From PALSA-1006 sp964532405 (GTDB lineage: Bacteria; Pseudomonadota; Gammaproteobacteria; Burkholderiales; Gallionellaceae), in assembly GCA_964532405.1 (NCBI GenBank), contig CAZHIC010000002.1, positions 74,230 to 138,229 on the forward strand: a stretch of DNA of 64,000 nt, read 5' to 3'. This document shows positions 1-9,306 of this stretch, one piece after another. Below the pieces are notes generated by a model, which saw only the letters and a program-made list of their open reading frames with translations, was not told where the DNA came from and ran no database searches. Position 1 is the stretch's first letter, and each line of letters begins with the position of its first letter. The position numbers and the translations under genes are program-made.

Positions 1-563
1 GCACGGAGATTAACTTCCTCTATGGGACACGGGTACTCGGTCGTGGCGTGGAGCACGGTGATTTTTTCTTTGAGCGTCCCTTCCTGCATTAAGACATCTA
101 GTGCATCTTCAATCTCGCCTAGGTCAGCCATGCCGGTCGAGAGAATCACCTCTTTGCCAAGACGCCCCACATGCCGCAGATACGGAAGATTAGTGATTTC
201 TCCGCTAGGAATTTTAAAAATCGTCATTCCAAAATTATTCAACAATTCAATGCTGTCATGATCGAACGGGGTCGAGAGAAACATGATTTGTTTTTCTTTG
301 CAATGGCGGATGAGTTCGCGATGTGCATTTTCATTAAGTTCAAGCTTCTCGATCATCTCATATTGAGATTCATCTGCTGACGTAGTTTGCTTTTGATATT
401 CAGCCTTTTCAGCACCTTTACTCACTAACTTGCCCGCTATAAAAGTCTGAAATTTGACGGCGTCAGCACCCGCATCAACAGCAACATCAATGAGTTTCTT
501 TGCTAATTCGAGAGAGCCGTTATGGTTAACCCCTGCTTCAGCGATTATAAAAACTTTAGTCAT
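1..563 (-). CDS. neuB: N-acetylneuraminate/legionaminate synthase (NeuB family), 3' end cut by window edge
   Basis: The visible part is the N-terminal ~187 residues of a TIM-barrel NeuB/LegI enzyme, which condenses phosphoenolpyruvate with an N-acyl hexosamine to make a nine-carbon nonulosonic acid. The family signature is clear: IAEAGVNHNGS near residue 6, DAVKFQTF near 35, FLSTPFD near 95 and STGMA near 125. Family members are about 335-350 residues, so roughly half is missing. The ATG at 563 overlaps the stop of the upstream acetyltransferase gene; an in-frame ATG six bases earlier (569) is possible. LegB- and LegC-like neighbours favour legionaminic over sialic acid, but the substrate is inferred. 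Confidence 0.93.
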   Translation of the reverse strand, partial: MTKVFIIAEAGVNHNGSLELAKKLIDVAVDAGADAVKFQTFIAGKLVSKGAEKAEYQKQTTSADESQYEMIEKLELNENAHRELIRHCKEKQIMFLSTPFDHDSIELLNNFGMTIFKIPSGEITNLPYLRHVGRLGKEVILSTGMADLGEIEDALDVLMQEGTLKEKITVLHATTEYPCPIEEVNLR

Positions 564-1149
564 TCGCATATCCCCTGAAAAGCGATCCGGCCTTGATGAA
601 ATCATTTTCATTGGTTTTGACATATTCAATTGTCACCGCATTGCTACCGACAAAAGTTCCATTCCTGACGATAGTTCCGCCGTTAATAATGGCGGCTGTC
701 GATATATGGCAATTATCCTCAACAACGGCATCATGCTCAACCAGTGCTTTAGTATTGATAATGCAGTTACGTCCAATGGTGGCGCGTGAATTGGCCAGTA
801 CGTCATGCATGATAATCGTCCCTTCGCCTATTAACGCATGTTTGGATACATAGGCTCTGGGGGAAACTACTTTTGGAAGAATATAGCGAAGCTTCTTGGC
901 GAATTCAAAAAGCCTGATTCTTACCGATGGACTCTTAATCTGCCCGATGGTTATGAGCGCGTAATCGTAGCTTGAGCGAAGCTCCTTAAGGCTATCATCA
1001 CTGCCAAGAATCGGATATCCAAACAAGCTTGCGCTGACAATATCCTTGTCCACTATACCGGCAATCTCAAATTTATCCTCTTGCTCGATTACATCAATGC
1101 AAGATGCACAGTGCCCGCCGCCGCCTATCAGTATCAACTTTGGTTTCAC
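556..1149 (-). CDS. neuD: NeuD/PglD-type sugar O- or N-acetyltransferase
   Basis: A 197-residue protein with the two-part PglD/NeuD architecture: an N-terminal Rossmann-like nucleotide-sugar binding fold (GGGGH at 9-13) and a left-handed beta-helix of hexapeptide repeats (about 95-185). NTKALVEHD carries the likely catalytic base His139. In PglD the enzyme acetylates a UDP-4-amino sugar using acetyl-CoA. Here it follows an aminotransferase gene (overlap 1146-1149) and precedes NeuB, so it probably acetylates the 4-amino sugar made by LegC (the LegH role) or the finished nonulosonate. The sequence does not separate these two roles. Confidence 0.88.
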   Translation of the reverse strand: MKPKLILIGGGGHCASCIDVIEQEDKFEIAGIVDKDIVSASLFGYPILGSDDSLKELRSSYDYALITIGQIKSPSVRIRLFEFAKKLRYILPKVVSPRAYVSKHALIGEGTIIMHDVLANSRATIGRNCIINTKALVEHDAVVEDNCHISTAAIINGGTIVRNGTFVGSNAVTIEYVKTNENDFIKAGSLFRGYAND

Positions 1150-2294
1150 TGAACTCTCGCACTGCTAGGGATATTCACAACTCGCTCTTCGAGCCATTTG
1201 GCATTGGTCAAATCGGTAGACTGGCAATCTTGGAACATCGGAAGTTCGTTCATCAACCGCCAAATTGGTCGTGACATCACGCCCGCCGCATTTAATTTTT
1301 GCAGAAATTCTTCACGAGCTTGCTTGTCTTCCAGAATTAGTGCGTTGAGCCAATAGTTTGAATTTGAATGCGCAGGCTCCGAAACGAAGTTGATATTTAA
1401 AGCTGAAAAAAACTCAGCATAGGCCAATGCTATTGTCCTTTTGCTTTCCAAAAGACGGGGCAAGTTCTCCATCTGTGCGCACCCCAACGCCGCATTGATG
1501 TTTGGCAGGCGGTAGTTGTAGCCAATTTCGTCGTGAACAAATTCGTAAGGGTGCGGTTGCTTGGCAGTCGTGGTGATATGCTTTGCCCGCTTCGCTAGCA
1601 CTTCATCATTGGTAATGATCATTCCCCCCCCGCCAGTGGTGATGGTCTTATTACCATTAAAACTAAATGCAGCAAGTTTGCCAAATGTTCCCGTATGCTT
1701 TCCTTGATAATAACTACCCAAACTTTCGGCGGTGTCTTCAATAAGCGGAATACTAAATTCTTCACAAATCTTGGCTATTTCATCGATCTGGCAAGGAAGC
1801 CCGAAGGTGTGCATGGGAACAACTGCCGAAATTCTTCGGCCAGTTGTTTTATTGATACAGCCGGCACTAGTTTGTGTTGTGTTGGCGGAGAGAAAACTCA
1901 GCAAACTACTTGGGCTCATTCCAAGCGTATCTCGATCCACATCAACAAATACCGGCTTAGCACCGCAATAGCTGATCGCGTTGCAGGTAGCGACGAAGGA
2001 CAAGGACTGGGCGATTACCTCGTCTCCCTGAGCCACGCCTACAAGTTTCAGCGCAATGTGCAATGCCGCCGTGCCGTTGACGGTGGCGACTGCATACTTA
2101 GCTCCAGTATAGTCCGCCATCATTTGCTCAAACCGATCGACATATTTACCCACGCTGGATACAAAAGTTGAATCGATACAATCGAGAACGTACGCTTTCT
2201 CATTGCCGACGAATTTTGGCTCATGCAATGGAATGAATTTTTCCGTCTGATAAAGACCACGGATGAAATCAATAACTTCTTGATGTTTACTCAT
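1146..2294 (-). CDS. legC: LegC-type PLP-dependent sugar aminotransferase
   Basis: A 382-residue DegT/DnrJ/EryC1 family aminotransferase. The PLP lysine is K216 in SFNGNKTITTGGGG, and EDTAESLGS (about 186-194) is the usual cofactor-binding stretch. The N-terminus from MSKHQEV with FIPLHEPKFVGNEK matches the LegC subgroup, which aminates the 4-keto intermediate made by LegB. The frame stays open upstream to 2369, but those 25 residues look unrelated to the family, so I take the ATG at 2294. It lies between the SDR gene and the acetyltransferase, whose start overlaps this stop. Confidence 0.9.
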   Translation of the reverse strand: MSKHQEVIDFIRGLYQTEKFIPLHEPKFVGNEKAYVLDCIDSTFVSSVGKYVDRFEQMMADYTGAKYAVATVNGTAALHIALKLVGVAQGDEVIAQSLSFVATCNAISYCGAKPVFVDVDRDTLGMSPSSLLSFLSANTTQTSAGCINKTTGRRISAVVPMHTFGLPCQIDEIAKICEEFSIPLIEDTAESLGSYYQGKHTGTFGKLAAFSFNGNKTITTGGGGMIITNDEVLAKRAKHITTTAKQPHPYEFVHDEIGYNYRLPNINAALGCAQMENLPRLLESKRTIALAYAEFFSALNINFVSEPAHSNSNYWLNALILEDKQAREEFLQKLNAAGVMSRPIWRLMNELPMFQDCQSTDLTNAKWLEERVVNIPSSARVQ

Positions 2295-2402
2295 CTCTAC
2301 ATTTTCCCGTCTAAATATTCTTGCCGAAAAAAATGTGCTTCTGTTGCGCCATAAGCAGATGTACAACAACGACTTGTTTGTAAAAAATGAATGGAGGGCT
2401 CA

Positions 2403-3116
2403 TTATTTTGAAACGCCATTCAAGTGACCGAAATATTTATTGAGAGCATTCGTTATATAGTTCTCACAGAAATCTATATTTAAGTCATTTAAAATAGGCT
2501 TTATTTCTAACACATCAATATCATGGTTAGCCCCCTTACTGACCAATACGTAATTCGCCTTTAGCCCGACAAAAGCCTCGATATCACGTACAAGTTGCAA
2601 AACCGATGTTTGGTGTGTGCTTGCCACATTGACAACCTTGTTTAAGGAAACTTTTCTTCTTAGTACCTCACCCACGATTGCACGTACATCATCAATGTCT
2701 ATCAGATTTTTCTGCCCGCTCTCCCATAGCTCGAAAGATTTCTGATTTGCAATTGCATCAACAAGGTAATTGACCAAGCTCGACTCGGTATCAGAAAGTC
2801 CCAGCACTTGGGGCAAACGAAATATCAAAAAGCTTTTTGCTGAGTCCTGTATCAATTTCTCCATACGGAGTTTATGTTGTACGTATGGGGTACGAGACAC
2901 ATTCAGGTCAAGAATGCTACAAGAACTGAAGTATACAAAAGTTGCGTCTGAATGCCCCGACAATGAATTTCTGACAGCCTTTTCCTCATCCTGAATTAGG
3001 CTCCCCTCTTGAATTGACGAATCGTGCACGCTGCCAGCAAAAATTAAATATTCCGATTGCAATGAATAATCCATGAACCGGCTTGCAATTACACCCCTGC
3101 CAATAACCATGTCCAT
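2403..3116 (-). CDS. SDR-family NAD(P)-dependent sugar epimerase/reductase
   Basis: A 237-residue short extended-SDR protein. The dinucleotide loop is VIGRGVIASRF (4-14) in place of the usual TGxxGxxG. The catalytic pair is Y78/K82 in YVQHK, preceded by VYFSSCSI as the active-site strand. A later NLIDIDDVRAIV segment is also typical of the group. I recognise the family from polysaccharide and nonulosonate clusters but not its exact reaction. It starts 7 nt after the legB stop and is clearly part of the same operon. Likely a ketoreductase or epimerase acting on a nucleotide sugar or deoxysugar. Confidence 0.8.
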   Translation of the reverse strand: MDMVIGRGVIASRFMDYSLQSEYLIFAGSVHDSSIQEGSLIQDEEKAVRNSLSGHSDATFVYFSSCSILDLNVSRTPYVQHKLRMEKLIQDSAKSFLIFRLPQVLGLSDTESSLVNYLVDAIANQKSFELWESGQKNLIDIDDVRAIVGEVLRRKVSLNKVVNVASTHQTSVLQLVRDIEAFVGLKANYVLVSKGANHDIDVLEIKPILNDLNIDFCENYITNALNKYFGHLNGVSK

Positions 3117-3123
3117 TTTTTAA

Positions 3124-4140
3124 TTAGATGTTATAAATATCCGACTTATAGCCACGCAGGTTGTCTGGTTTCGCGAACCATTCGGCGGTTTCGGCCAAGC
3201 CGCGCTTGAATCCTTCACGTCCGCCATAACTTGGTTGCCAGCCAAAAAGCGTCTTGGCTTTGGCGTTAGCTGCCCACAAGCGTTCAACTTCGGAGTTTCC
3301 AGGACGCAAACGGGCTTCGTCCGTGATGATCTCAATCTCTACATTCATAGCTTCAGCAATTAACTGAGCAGTGTCACCGATAGATATTTCGAAATTGCTG
3401 CCCAAATTGACCACCTCTCCCAGCCCCTGCTCGGAATTCAATGCGGCGATAAAGCCATCTACAGTGTCTTGTACAAAGTTGAAATCGCGCGTGGGCGATG
3501 CAGCGCCAAGCTTGATTTGACGCTGACCATTGGCTATCTGGGTAATGATGGTTGGAATAACCGCACGGGCGGACTGGCGCGGACCGTAGGTGTTGAATGG
3601 TCGCGCAATCACTACTGGCAGACCGAAGGACGCATAAAATGAATAGGCCAACTGATCGGCCGCAATCTTGGTTGCCGAGTAGGGAGACTGCCCCTGCAAG
3701 GGGTGCTCTTCTGTAATCGGCACAAATCGCGCCGTGCCATAGACTTCACTTGTCGAGGTATGAACCACCCTTTTAACCCCAAGCTCACGCGCTGCTTGCA
3801 GCACATTCAACGTTCCTTTGACATTGGTGTCGACATAGGTGTCGGGAGAGTGGTAGGAATAAGGAATGGCAATCAGCGCGGCGAGATGCAGCACGGCGTC
3901 GCAGCCCTTCATAGCTTCTTTCACGCCGTGTGGATCACGAATATCCCCGGCAAAAATTTCGAACTGGCCTTTAATGTCGGGGGCACAACGATCTAACCAA
4001 CCCCAAGAGTTAAAAGAATTGTAAAGCACGAAGGCTCGAACTTTATAGCCTTGGCGAACGAGGGACTCAGTAAGATGCGATCCGATAAAACCATCGGCGC
4101 CAGTAACCAGAATTGTTGAGTTTGGATTTGTTCGATTCAT
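3124..4140 (-). CDS. legB: LegB-type nucleotide-sugar 4,6-dehydratase
   Basis: A 338-residue extended SDR. It has TGADGFIG (13-20) for NAD, the T130-S131-E132 dehydratase triad region in HTSTSEVYG, and the YxxxK pair Y154/K158 in SPYSATK. The sequence resembles LegB, which dehydrates a UDP- or GDP-linked GlcNAc to the 4-keto-6-deoxy sugar, the first committed step to legionaminic acid. It is followed by the SDR, LegC, NeuD and NeuB genes in pathway order. Which nucleotide it uses (UDP or GDP) cannot be told from sequence alone. Confidence 0.88.
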   Translation of the reverse strand: MNRTNPNSTILVTGADGFIGSHLTESLVRQGYKVRAFVLYNSFNSWGWLDRCAPDIKGQFEIFAGDIRDPHGVKEAMKGCDAVLHLAALIAIPYSYHSPDTYVDTNVKGTLNVLQAARELGVKRVVHTSTSEVYGTARFVPITEEHPLQGQSPYSATKIAADQLAYSFYASFGLPVVIARPFNTYGPRQSARAVIPTIITQIANGQRQIKLGAASPTRDFNFVQDTVDGFIAALNSEQGLGEVVNLGSNFEISIGDTAQLIAEAMNVEIEIITDEARLRPGNSEVERLWAANAKAKTLFGWQPSYGGREGFKRGLAETAEWFAKPDNLRGYKSDIYNI

Positions 4141-4165
4141 GGGTTTATTGGATTGAATTTCGAGG

Positions 4166-5938
4166 CTATTTTATCATTATTTCTTGGAAGGATCCGGTTC
4201 GCTTAATTTCGCCGTCACTTAGCTCTACTACCTGAGTACAGTTTCTCAGCGTAGTAATACGGTGAGCAATGATAAGAATGGTGAGATTTTCACTGAGACC
4301 GTCAATGGCTTGCATGACGGCCTGTTCTGTTTCGTTGTCCAGCGCGCTGGTAGCCTCGTCAAAAATAATAACATCGGCTTGCTTATAGAGTGCGCGGGCA
4401 ATACCTATGCGCTGACGCTGACCACCAGACAGGCGTACACCACGTTCTCCTACGAAAGTTTGATATTGCATAGGCCAAGTTTCAATGATGTCAGCAATCT
4501 GCGCCTGTTGCGCAGCTTGCCTGACACGCTCATGATCTATCTGATCTTTGTCGATGCCAAAGGCAATGTTTTCTTCAATTGTACTGTCGGCGAGAAAAAT
4601 GGCCTGTGGCACATGTGCAATATGCGCTTGCCAGTTGCGATGATTGCCCTCCGAAATTACCTGCCCATCAATTTCAAGAGCACCATCGGTTGGCGACAAC
4701 AACCCCATTACAATATCAAGAAGTGTACTTTTGCCACTCCCGGTCGTGCCAATAAAACCGATGCGACTGCCCTTAGCGACGTTGAGATTTACATTATTAA
4801 TTACCCACGGTGTTTGCGGGCTGTAGCGAAACGATAGCTGATTCAGACTTATCTGATGCGTGAACGGAAGCGACTTGGTGATTGACTGGCCTGCGTAATC
4901 AGGGAGCGGCTGATCAATCAATTGTAGCGCATCTTGCAATGAAGCCTGCCCAGCTCGAATAGTGGACAATGCGGCGTATGCTTGTTGCAGTATGGGCAGC
5001 AAGCGCTGCGCACCGAGCGCTAAAGCACCAAGAACAGGAATACCATTGGCAATTCCGCCTGTTTGCTGAGAGAGCGAATAAGCTAACGCGGCGATGAGCA
5101 ACATACCCAGTGCCTCTGTGCCATAACGTGGGCTTTGACTTATGAAAACATTATTGCCTTGAGCACGACGCAAGGCGTTATCGGCTTTGCGGTATATCTG
5201 ACAATAAAGCTCCTGGCTTCCATCAATCAGCACATCGCGTATTCCCCCCAATCCTTCCTGCAACGATTTGATGACTTGAATAGACTCGCGAGCAATGCGC
5301 TGACTATTTATCAATAGTCTCTTGCGCGTAAGCCGGATAATGACAGCGTAGATCACGCCAAAACCGCCAAATGTAGTCAATGCAATAACTGGATCAATCG
5401 ATAACAATGCTGCCAGAATTACACTCAGCATAATGCTGGCGCTGATGATGGACAAGACCGGCATCATGATACTGTGGATTACTCCGTCAGATTTGCCTGA
5501 AATACCGCCAATTACTTCACTACTGTTTCGGGCTACATGAACCGCGTAGTGCTGGTAAAGAGTTCGACGATAAATGCTCATGCTTAGGTCGGCACCTGTT
5601 GCGAAGGAAAGACGGGTACTCGTCCAGAGCAATAACAAACGCATTGCCCCCGCTATGAGGGCTGCCATACCAAACACAATGGTCAATGGCAGTAAAAGCT
5701 GTTCTGCTGAGGCAATCCCCAAGACTTGAATGAAGGGCTGTGCGACCGGATGTCCAAAAACACGGCTTGGTGCGGTCAAAACAGCAAGAAACGGCAATAC
5801 CGCACCAATGCTAAGGATTTCAGCGAACGAGGCAAGAATCATCAAAACAAGCAGGAGGCCAAATTGCCTCCGTCGCCTTGAACTAATATGAAACCAGAGA
5901 CGACTTAGGAGCAGAGTGATGGGTTGCGTGGTTTGCAT
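4166..5938 (-). CDS. ABC transporter, fused permease-ATPase (PglK/lipid-linked glycan flippase-like)
   Basis: A 590-residue half-transporter with six predicted membrane helices (about 25-330) and a C-terminal ATPase: Walker A GTTGSGKS (397-404), signature LSGGQ (503-507) and Walker B VIIFDEAT (523-530). The layout and spacing resemble PglK and other type IV exporters that flip lipid-linked oligosaccharides. The open frame continues to 6118 inside ugd, so I take the ATG at 5938 (MQTTQP), 10 nt after the ugd stop. Its place in a sugar-nucleotide operon argues for export of a glycan or glycolipid rather than a peptide. Confidence 0.88.
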   Translation of the reverse strand: MQTTQPITLLLSRLWFHISSRRRRQFGLLLVLMILASFAEILSIGAVLPFLAVLTAPSRVFGHPVAQPFIQVLGIASAEQLLLPLTIVFGMAALIAGAMRLLLLWTSTRLSFATGADLSMSIYRRTLYQHYAVHVARNSSEVIGGISGKSDGVIHSIMMPVLSIISASIMLSVILAALLSIDPVIALTTFGGFGVIYAVIIRLTRKRLLINSQRIARESIQVIKSLQEGLGGIRDVLIDGSQELYCQIYRKADNALRRAQGNNVFISQSPRYGTEALGMLLIAALAYSLSQQTGGIANGIPVLGALALGAQRLLPILQQAYAALSTIRAGQASLQDALQLIDQPLPDYAGQSITKSLPFTHQISLNQLSFRYSPQTPWVINNVNLNVAKGSRIGFIGTTGSGKSTLLDIVMGLLSPTDGALEIDGQVISEGNHRNWQAHIAHVPQAIFLADSTIEENIAFGIDKDQIDHERVRQAAQQAQIADIIETWPMQYQTFVGERGVRLSGGQRQRIGIARALYKQADVIIFDEATSALDNETEQAVMQAIDGLSENLTILIIAHRITTLRNCTQVVELSDGEIKRTGSFQEIMIK

Positions 5939-5948
5939 GCCCACCCGC

Positions 5949-7115
5949 TCAATCTTTGCCGAACAAATCACGGCTATAAATCTTGTCCGCCACATCACAG
6001 ATATCGTCGCTGATTCGATTGGCCACGATGACATCGGCTTCTTTCTTGAATTGCGCCAAGTCATTAACCACTCTTGAATGGAAGAACTCAATCTCTTTGA
6101 GCGCGGGCTCATAGACAATGACTTCGATCCCCTTGGCCTTGATGCGCTTCATGATGCCTTGGATGCTAGAGGCGCGAAAATTGTCTGAACCTGCTTTCAT
6201 GACAAGGCGGTGAATGCCAACAATCTTGGGGTTGCGCCTGACGATACTGGCGGCAATGAAATCTTTGCGGGTTGAGTTGGCTTCGACGATGGCATGGATA
6301 AGGTTTTGCGGCACGTCACTGTAATTGGCTAGGAGCTGCTTGGTGTCTTTGGGCAGGCAGTAGCCGCCGTAGCCGAACGAGGGGTTGTTGTAGTAATCGC
6401 CGATGCGGGGATCAAGGCTGACTCCCTGAATGATCTGTTTAGTATCCAATCCGTGGGTAGCGGCGTAGGTGTCCAGCTCGTTGAAATAGGCGACACGCAT
6501 GGCAAGGTAGGTATTGGCGAAGAGTTTGACTGCCTCGGCCTCGGTGGAATCGGTAAACAGAACGGCGATGTCTTGCTTGACAGCGCCCTGCTTGAGTAGG
6601 TTGGCAAAAGCCTCGGCACGCTTGGAGCGCTCGCCTATGACGATTCGCGAGGGGTGCAGATTGTCGTACAGAGCACGGCCTTCACGCAGAAATTCTGGCG
6701 AAAAGATGATGTTGTCGCAGTTGAAGTGCACACGAACTTTCGCTGTGTAGCCCACAGGGACAGTGGATTTAATAACCATTACAGCCTGCGGGTTAATTTT
6801 GAGTACGTCTTGAATAACTGACTCAATTGAGCGGGTGTTGAAGTAGTTAGTCTCGGGGTCATAGTCGGTTGGCGTCGCGATAATGACATAATCTGCGTCG
6901 ATGTATGCTTCGCGTTTGTCGAGCGTAGCCTTGAAGTTAAGAGGCTTGTTGGCTAGGTAGTCTTCGATTTCGGCATCCTCAATGGGCGATTGCTTGCGGT
7001 TAAGCATCTCGATTTTTTCCGAGACGATGTCGAGAGCCACGACTTCATTGTGTTGCGCCAGCAAAATGGCATTGGAAAGACCGACGTAACCAGTGCCGGC
7101 AATAGCAATTTTCAT
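5949..7115 (-). CDS. ugd: UDP-glucose 6-dehydrogenase
   Basis: Oxidises UDP-glucose to UDP-glucuronate using two NAD+. At 388 residues it has the same length as E. coli Ugd. The NAD site is GTGYVGLS (7-14); the catalytic cysteine is C253 in [22 protein letters not shown] (116-124) and FSPEFLREG (138-146) are the other family blocks. The ATG overlaps the fcl stop by 4 nt, so translation is probably coupled. The product can feed exopolysaccharide or O-antigen synthesis. It could in principle act on another UDP-sugar, but the match to the glucose enzyme is strong. Confidence 0.96.
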   Translation of the reverse strand: MKIAIAGTGYVGLSNAILLAQHNEVVALDIVSEKIEMLNRKQSPIEDAEIEDYLANKPLNFKATLDKREAYIDADYVIIATPTDYDPETNYFNTRSIESVIQDVLKINPQAVMVIKSTVPVGYTAKVRVHFNCDNIIFSPEFLREGRALYDNLHPSRIVIGERSKRAEAFANLLKQGAVKQDIAVLFTDSTEAEAVKLFANTYLAMRVAYFNELDTYAATHGLDTKQIIQGVSLDPRIGDYYNNPSFGYGGYCLPKDTKQLLANYSDVPQNLIHAIVEANSTRKDFIAASIVRRNPKIVGIHRLVMKAGSDNFRASSIQGIMKRIKAKGIEVIVYEPALKEIEFFHSRVVNDLAQFKKEADVIVANRISDDICDVADKIYSRDLFGKD

Positions 7116-8074
7116 CGTGTCAAACCCTCTAAATAATTTTTGAAAGCTAATTTAATTCCATCCATTAAATCCATTTCTGGCGCCCATCCCAGATTGCAGA
7201 TTTTTGATACATCCAGAGTTTTACGCATCGTGCCATCCGGCTTACTGTTGTCTTGCACGAAACCTCCTCGGTAACCCACTACGTTGGCGACTGTTTCCGC
7301 CAATTCTCGTATGGTCAGGTCTTCTCCCGAGCCAACATTAATGAGAGGGCAACGCGACGACTCTACAAGTTCGTCGTAGCGCGTGTCCTCTAGTGTGGCG
7401 AGAAATACGAGCGCGTTGGCGAGATCATCCACATACAGGAATTCGCGCTTAGGCGTTCCACTGCCCCACAGCACCACCTCTTTAGCATTGGCTACACTGG
7501 CTTCATATACCTTGCGGATGAGTGCGGGCAAAACATGAGAATTATTCAAGTCGTAGTGGTCGCCAGGGCCGTATAGATTAGTGGGCATGACTGCCAACCA
7601 TTTAGTTCCATATTCACGATTGTAAGACCAACACATTTCAATACCGGCAATCTTGGCTAACGCGTATGCGCGGTTGGTCGCCTCCAAGGGGCCAGTGAGC
7701 AAATATTCCTCTTTAATGGGTTGTGGACAATCTCGCGGGTAGATACATGAACTACCCAAAAAAATTAGGCGATTAACTTTTGTCGCATACGCTGCGCGAC
7801 AAACACCAGCCTCAACCAGTAAATTATTCATCAGAAATTCAACGGGATAAGTATTATTAGCATGAATACCGCCAACTTTGGCTGCGGCCAGAAATACAAT
7901 TTCGGGACGCTCTTGCTCGAAGAAGCGCTGCGTGGTCGCCGCGTCTTCCAGATCAAGTTCGGCATGAGTACGAGTGACTAGATTGGTATACCCCTGGCGT
8001 TGCAACTCTCGTACGATCGCGCTACCGGCCAGCCCACGATGACCTGCAATATATATCTTGGCATCTTTCTTCAT
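7112..8074 (-). CDS. fcl: GDP-L-fucose synthase
   Basis: A 320-residue bifunctional epimerase/reductase that converts GDP-4-keto-6-deoxymannose to GDP-L-fucose. GHRGLAGSA (11-19) binds [13 protein letters not shown] (about 106-113) and the Y137/K141 pair in YALAK make the active site, and [12 protein letters not shown] near residue 163 is a family hallmark. It lies 11 nt downstream of gmd, the enzyme that makes its substrate, so the two form the standard gmd-fcl couple. The stop overlaps the ugd start. Confidence 0.96.
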   Translation of the reverse strand: MKKDAKIYIAGHRGLAGSAIVRELQRQGYTNLVTRTHAELDLEDAATTQRFFEQERPEIVFLAAAKVGGIHANNTYPVEFLMNNLLVEAGVCRAAYATKVNRLIFLGSSCIYPRDCPQPIKEEYLLTGPLEATNRAYALAKIAGIEMCWSYNREYGTKWLAVMPTNLYGPGDHYDLNNSHVLPALIRKVYEASVANAKEVVLWGSGTPKREFLYVDDLANALVFLATLEDTRYDELVESSRCPLINVGSGEDLTIRELAETVANVVGYRGGFVQDNSKPDGTMRKTLDVSKICNLGWAPEMDLMDGIKLAFKNYLEGLTR

Positions 8075-8085
8075 GTCAACCTGCG

Positions 8086-9204
8086 TTACTCGTGATAGTC
8101 GTAGGCTGCAAAACCGTGCTTCTTAACCAACTCGTCGCGCTCGGCACTCTTAAGGTCTTCGCGCACCATCTCGGACACGAGCTCTTGAAAGGTGGTCTTC
8201 GGCGTCCAACCGAGCTTCTCTCTCGCCTTAGTCGGGTCTCCCAGCAGGGTTTCCACTTCCGTGGGGCGGAAGTAGCGCGAGTCGACTTGAACTATACAGC
8301 GATCATCCTCTCCCCCAGCCCCTCTCCCGCCTGCGGGCGAGGGGAGATAACCTTTTTCATCCACGCCTTTGCCTTCCCAGCGAATTTTCATGCCTAGCTC
8401 TTCTGCGGCCGCATTGACAAAGTCGCGCACGCTGTATTGCACGCCGGTGGCGATGACGAAGTCTTCTGGCTGTTCTTGTTGCAGCATCAACCATTGCATC
8501 TCAACGTAGTCCTTGGCATGCCCCCAATCGCGCAGGGAATCCATGTTGCCCAGATACAGGCAGTCTTGCAGATTAAGCTTGATGCGTGCCAGTGCGCGGG
8601 TAATCTTACGCGTGACGAAAGTTTCGCCACGAATCGGACTTTCATGATTGAAAAGAATGCCGTTGCAGGCGTAGATGCCATAGGCTTCGCGGTAGTTTAC
8701 TGTTATCCAGTAAGCGTACATCTTAGCTACGGCATAGGGACTGCGAGGATAAAACGGCGTAGTTTCTTTTTGCGGCGTCTCTTGCACCAGCCCATACAGC
8801 TCGGAAGTGGAAGCTTGGTAGAAGCGGGTCTTTTTCTCCAAACCAAGGATGCGGATTGCCTCAAGAATGCGCAAAGTACCGATACCATCGGCATTGGCGG
8901 TGTATTCTGGAGTTTCAAACGAGACCGCCACATGGCTCATGGCAGCGAGGTTGTATATCTCATCCGGCTGCACTTGCTGAATGATACGAATGAGATTGGT
9001 GGAATCAGTCAAGTCACCATAGTGCAATTTGAATTTTACATTATCGACATGAGGGTCTTGGTAAAGGTGGTCAATTCGGTCAGTGTTAAACAGCGAGGAA
9101 CGACGCTTGACGCCATGGACGATATAGCCTTTTTTCAGCAACAACTCGGCTAGATAGGCGCCGTCTTGGCCAGTGATACCGGTGATCAATGCAACTTTGG
9201 TCAT
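8086..9204 (-). CDS. gmd: GDP-mannose 4,6-dehydratase with repeat-encoded insertion
   Basis: A 372-residue SDR with [12 protein letters not shown] (9-20), the T133-S134-E135 triad and Y157/K161. It removes water from GDP-mannose to give the 4-keto-6-deoxy sugar used by fcl. The real start is the ATG at 9204 (MTKVALITG); the frame stays open to 9267. Residues about 286-301 ([13 protein letters not shown]) are absent from the family pattern, which runs directly from the KGVDE region into [12 protein letters not shown]. This stretch is encoded by a dispersed palindromic repeat (8302-8349). The insertion keeps the frame and lies in a C-terminal loop, so the enzyme is probably functional. Confidence 0.96.
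   Translation of the reverse strand: MTKVALITGITGQDGAYLAELLLKKGYIVHGVKRRSSLFNTDRIDHLYQDPHVDNVKFKLHYGDLTDSTNLIRIIQQVQPDEIYNLAAMSHVAVSFETPEYTANADGIGTLRILEAIRILGLEKKTRFYQASTSELYGLVQETPQKETTPFYPRSPYAVAKMYAYWITVNYREAYGIYACNGILFNHESPIRGETFVTRKITRALARIKLNLQDCLYLGNMDSLRDWGHAKDYVEMQWLMLQQEQPEDFVIATGVQYSVRDFVNAAAEELGMKIRWEGKGVDEKGYLPSPAGGRGAGGEDDRCIVQVDSRYFRPTEVETLLGDPTKAREKLGWTPKTTFQELVSEMVREDLKSAERDELVKKHGFAAYDYHE
8302..8349. repeat. Family A palindromic repeat inside gmd
   Basis: The core reads CCTCTCCCGCCTGCGGGCGAGGGG, with arms CTCTCCCGC and GCGGGCGAGGGG around a short loop. Related copies are in waaC (14847-14924), fliP (53911-53977) and the fliL-fliK gap (56711-56845). This copy adds about 16 codons to gmd without breaking the frame. 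Confidence 0.8.
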
Positions 9205-9261
9205 AATTGAAAAGACTCTCGAAGTATTTGAGGTTGAAAAGCCAGCATGCACAAATAAGTT

Positions 9262-9279
9262 GCGCATTATAATTCAGCC
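9262..9279. promoter_or_regulatory. Candidate -10 region in the gmd/manC divergent gap
   Basis: ATTATAAT at 9266-9273 is symmetric and could serve as a -10 box for gmd (minus) or manC (plus). The same string, ATTATAATTCAGCC, occurs at 14242-14255 in the other divergent gap (mntA/waaC). No convincing -35 box was found for either direction. Confidence 0.25.
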
Positions 9280-9306
9280 TCGTTAATTTTTTGCGGAAAA
9301 AATCCC

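Noticed and set aside
2403..3116. SDR gene as a truncated pseudogene, since TGxxGxxG is missing
   Set aside because: An alternative VIGRGVIA loop and the YxxxK pair are present and the length fits a recognised subgroup.
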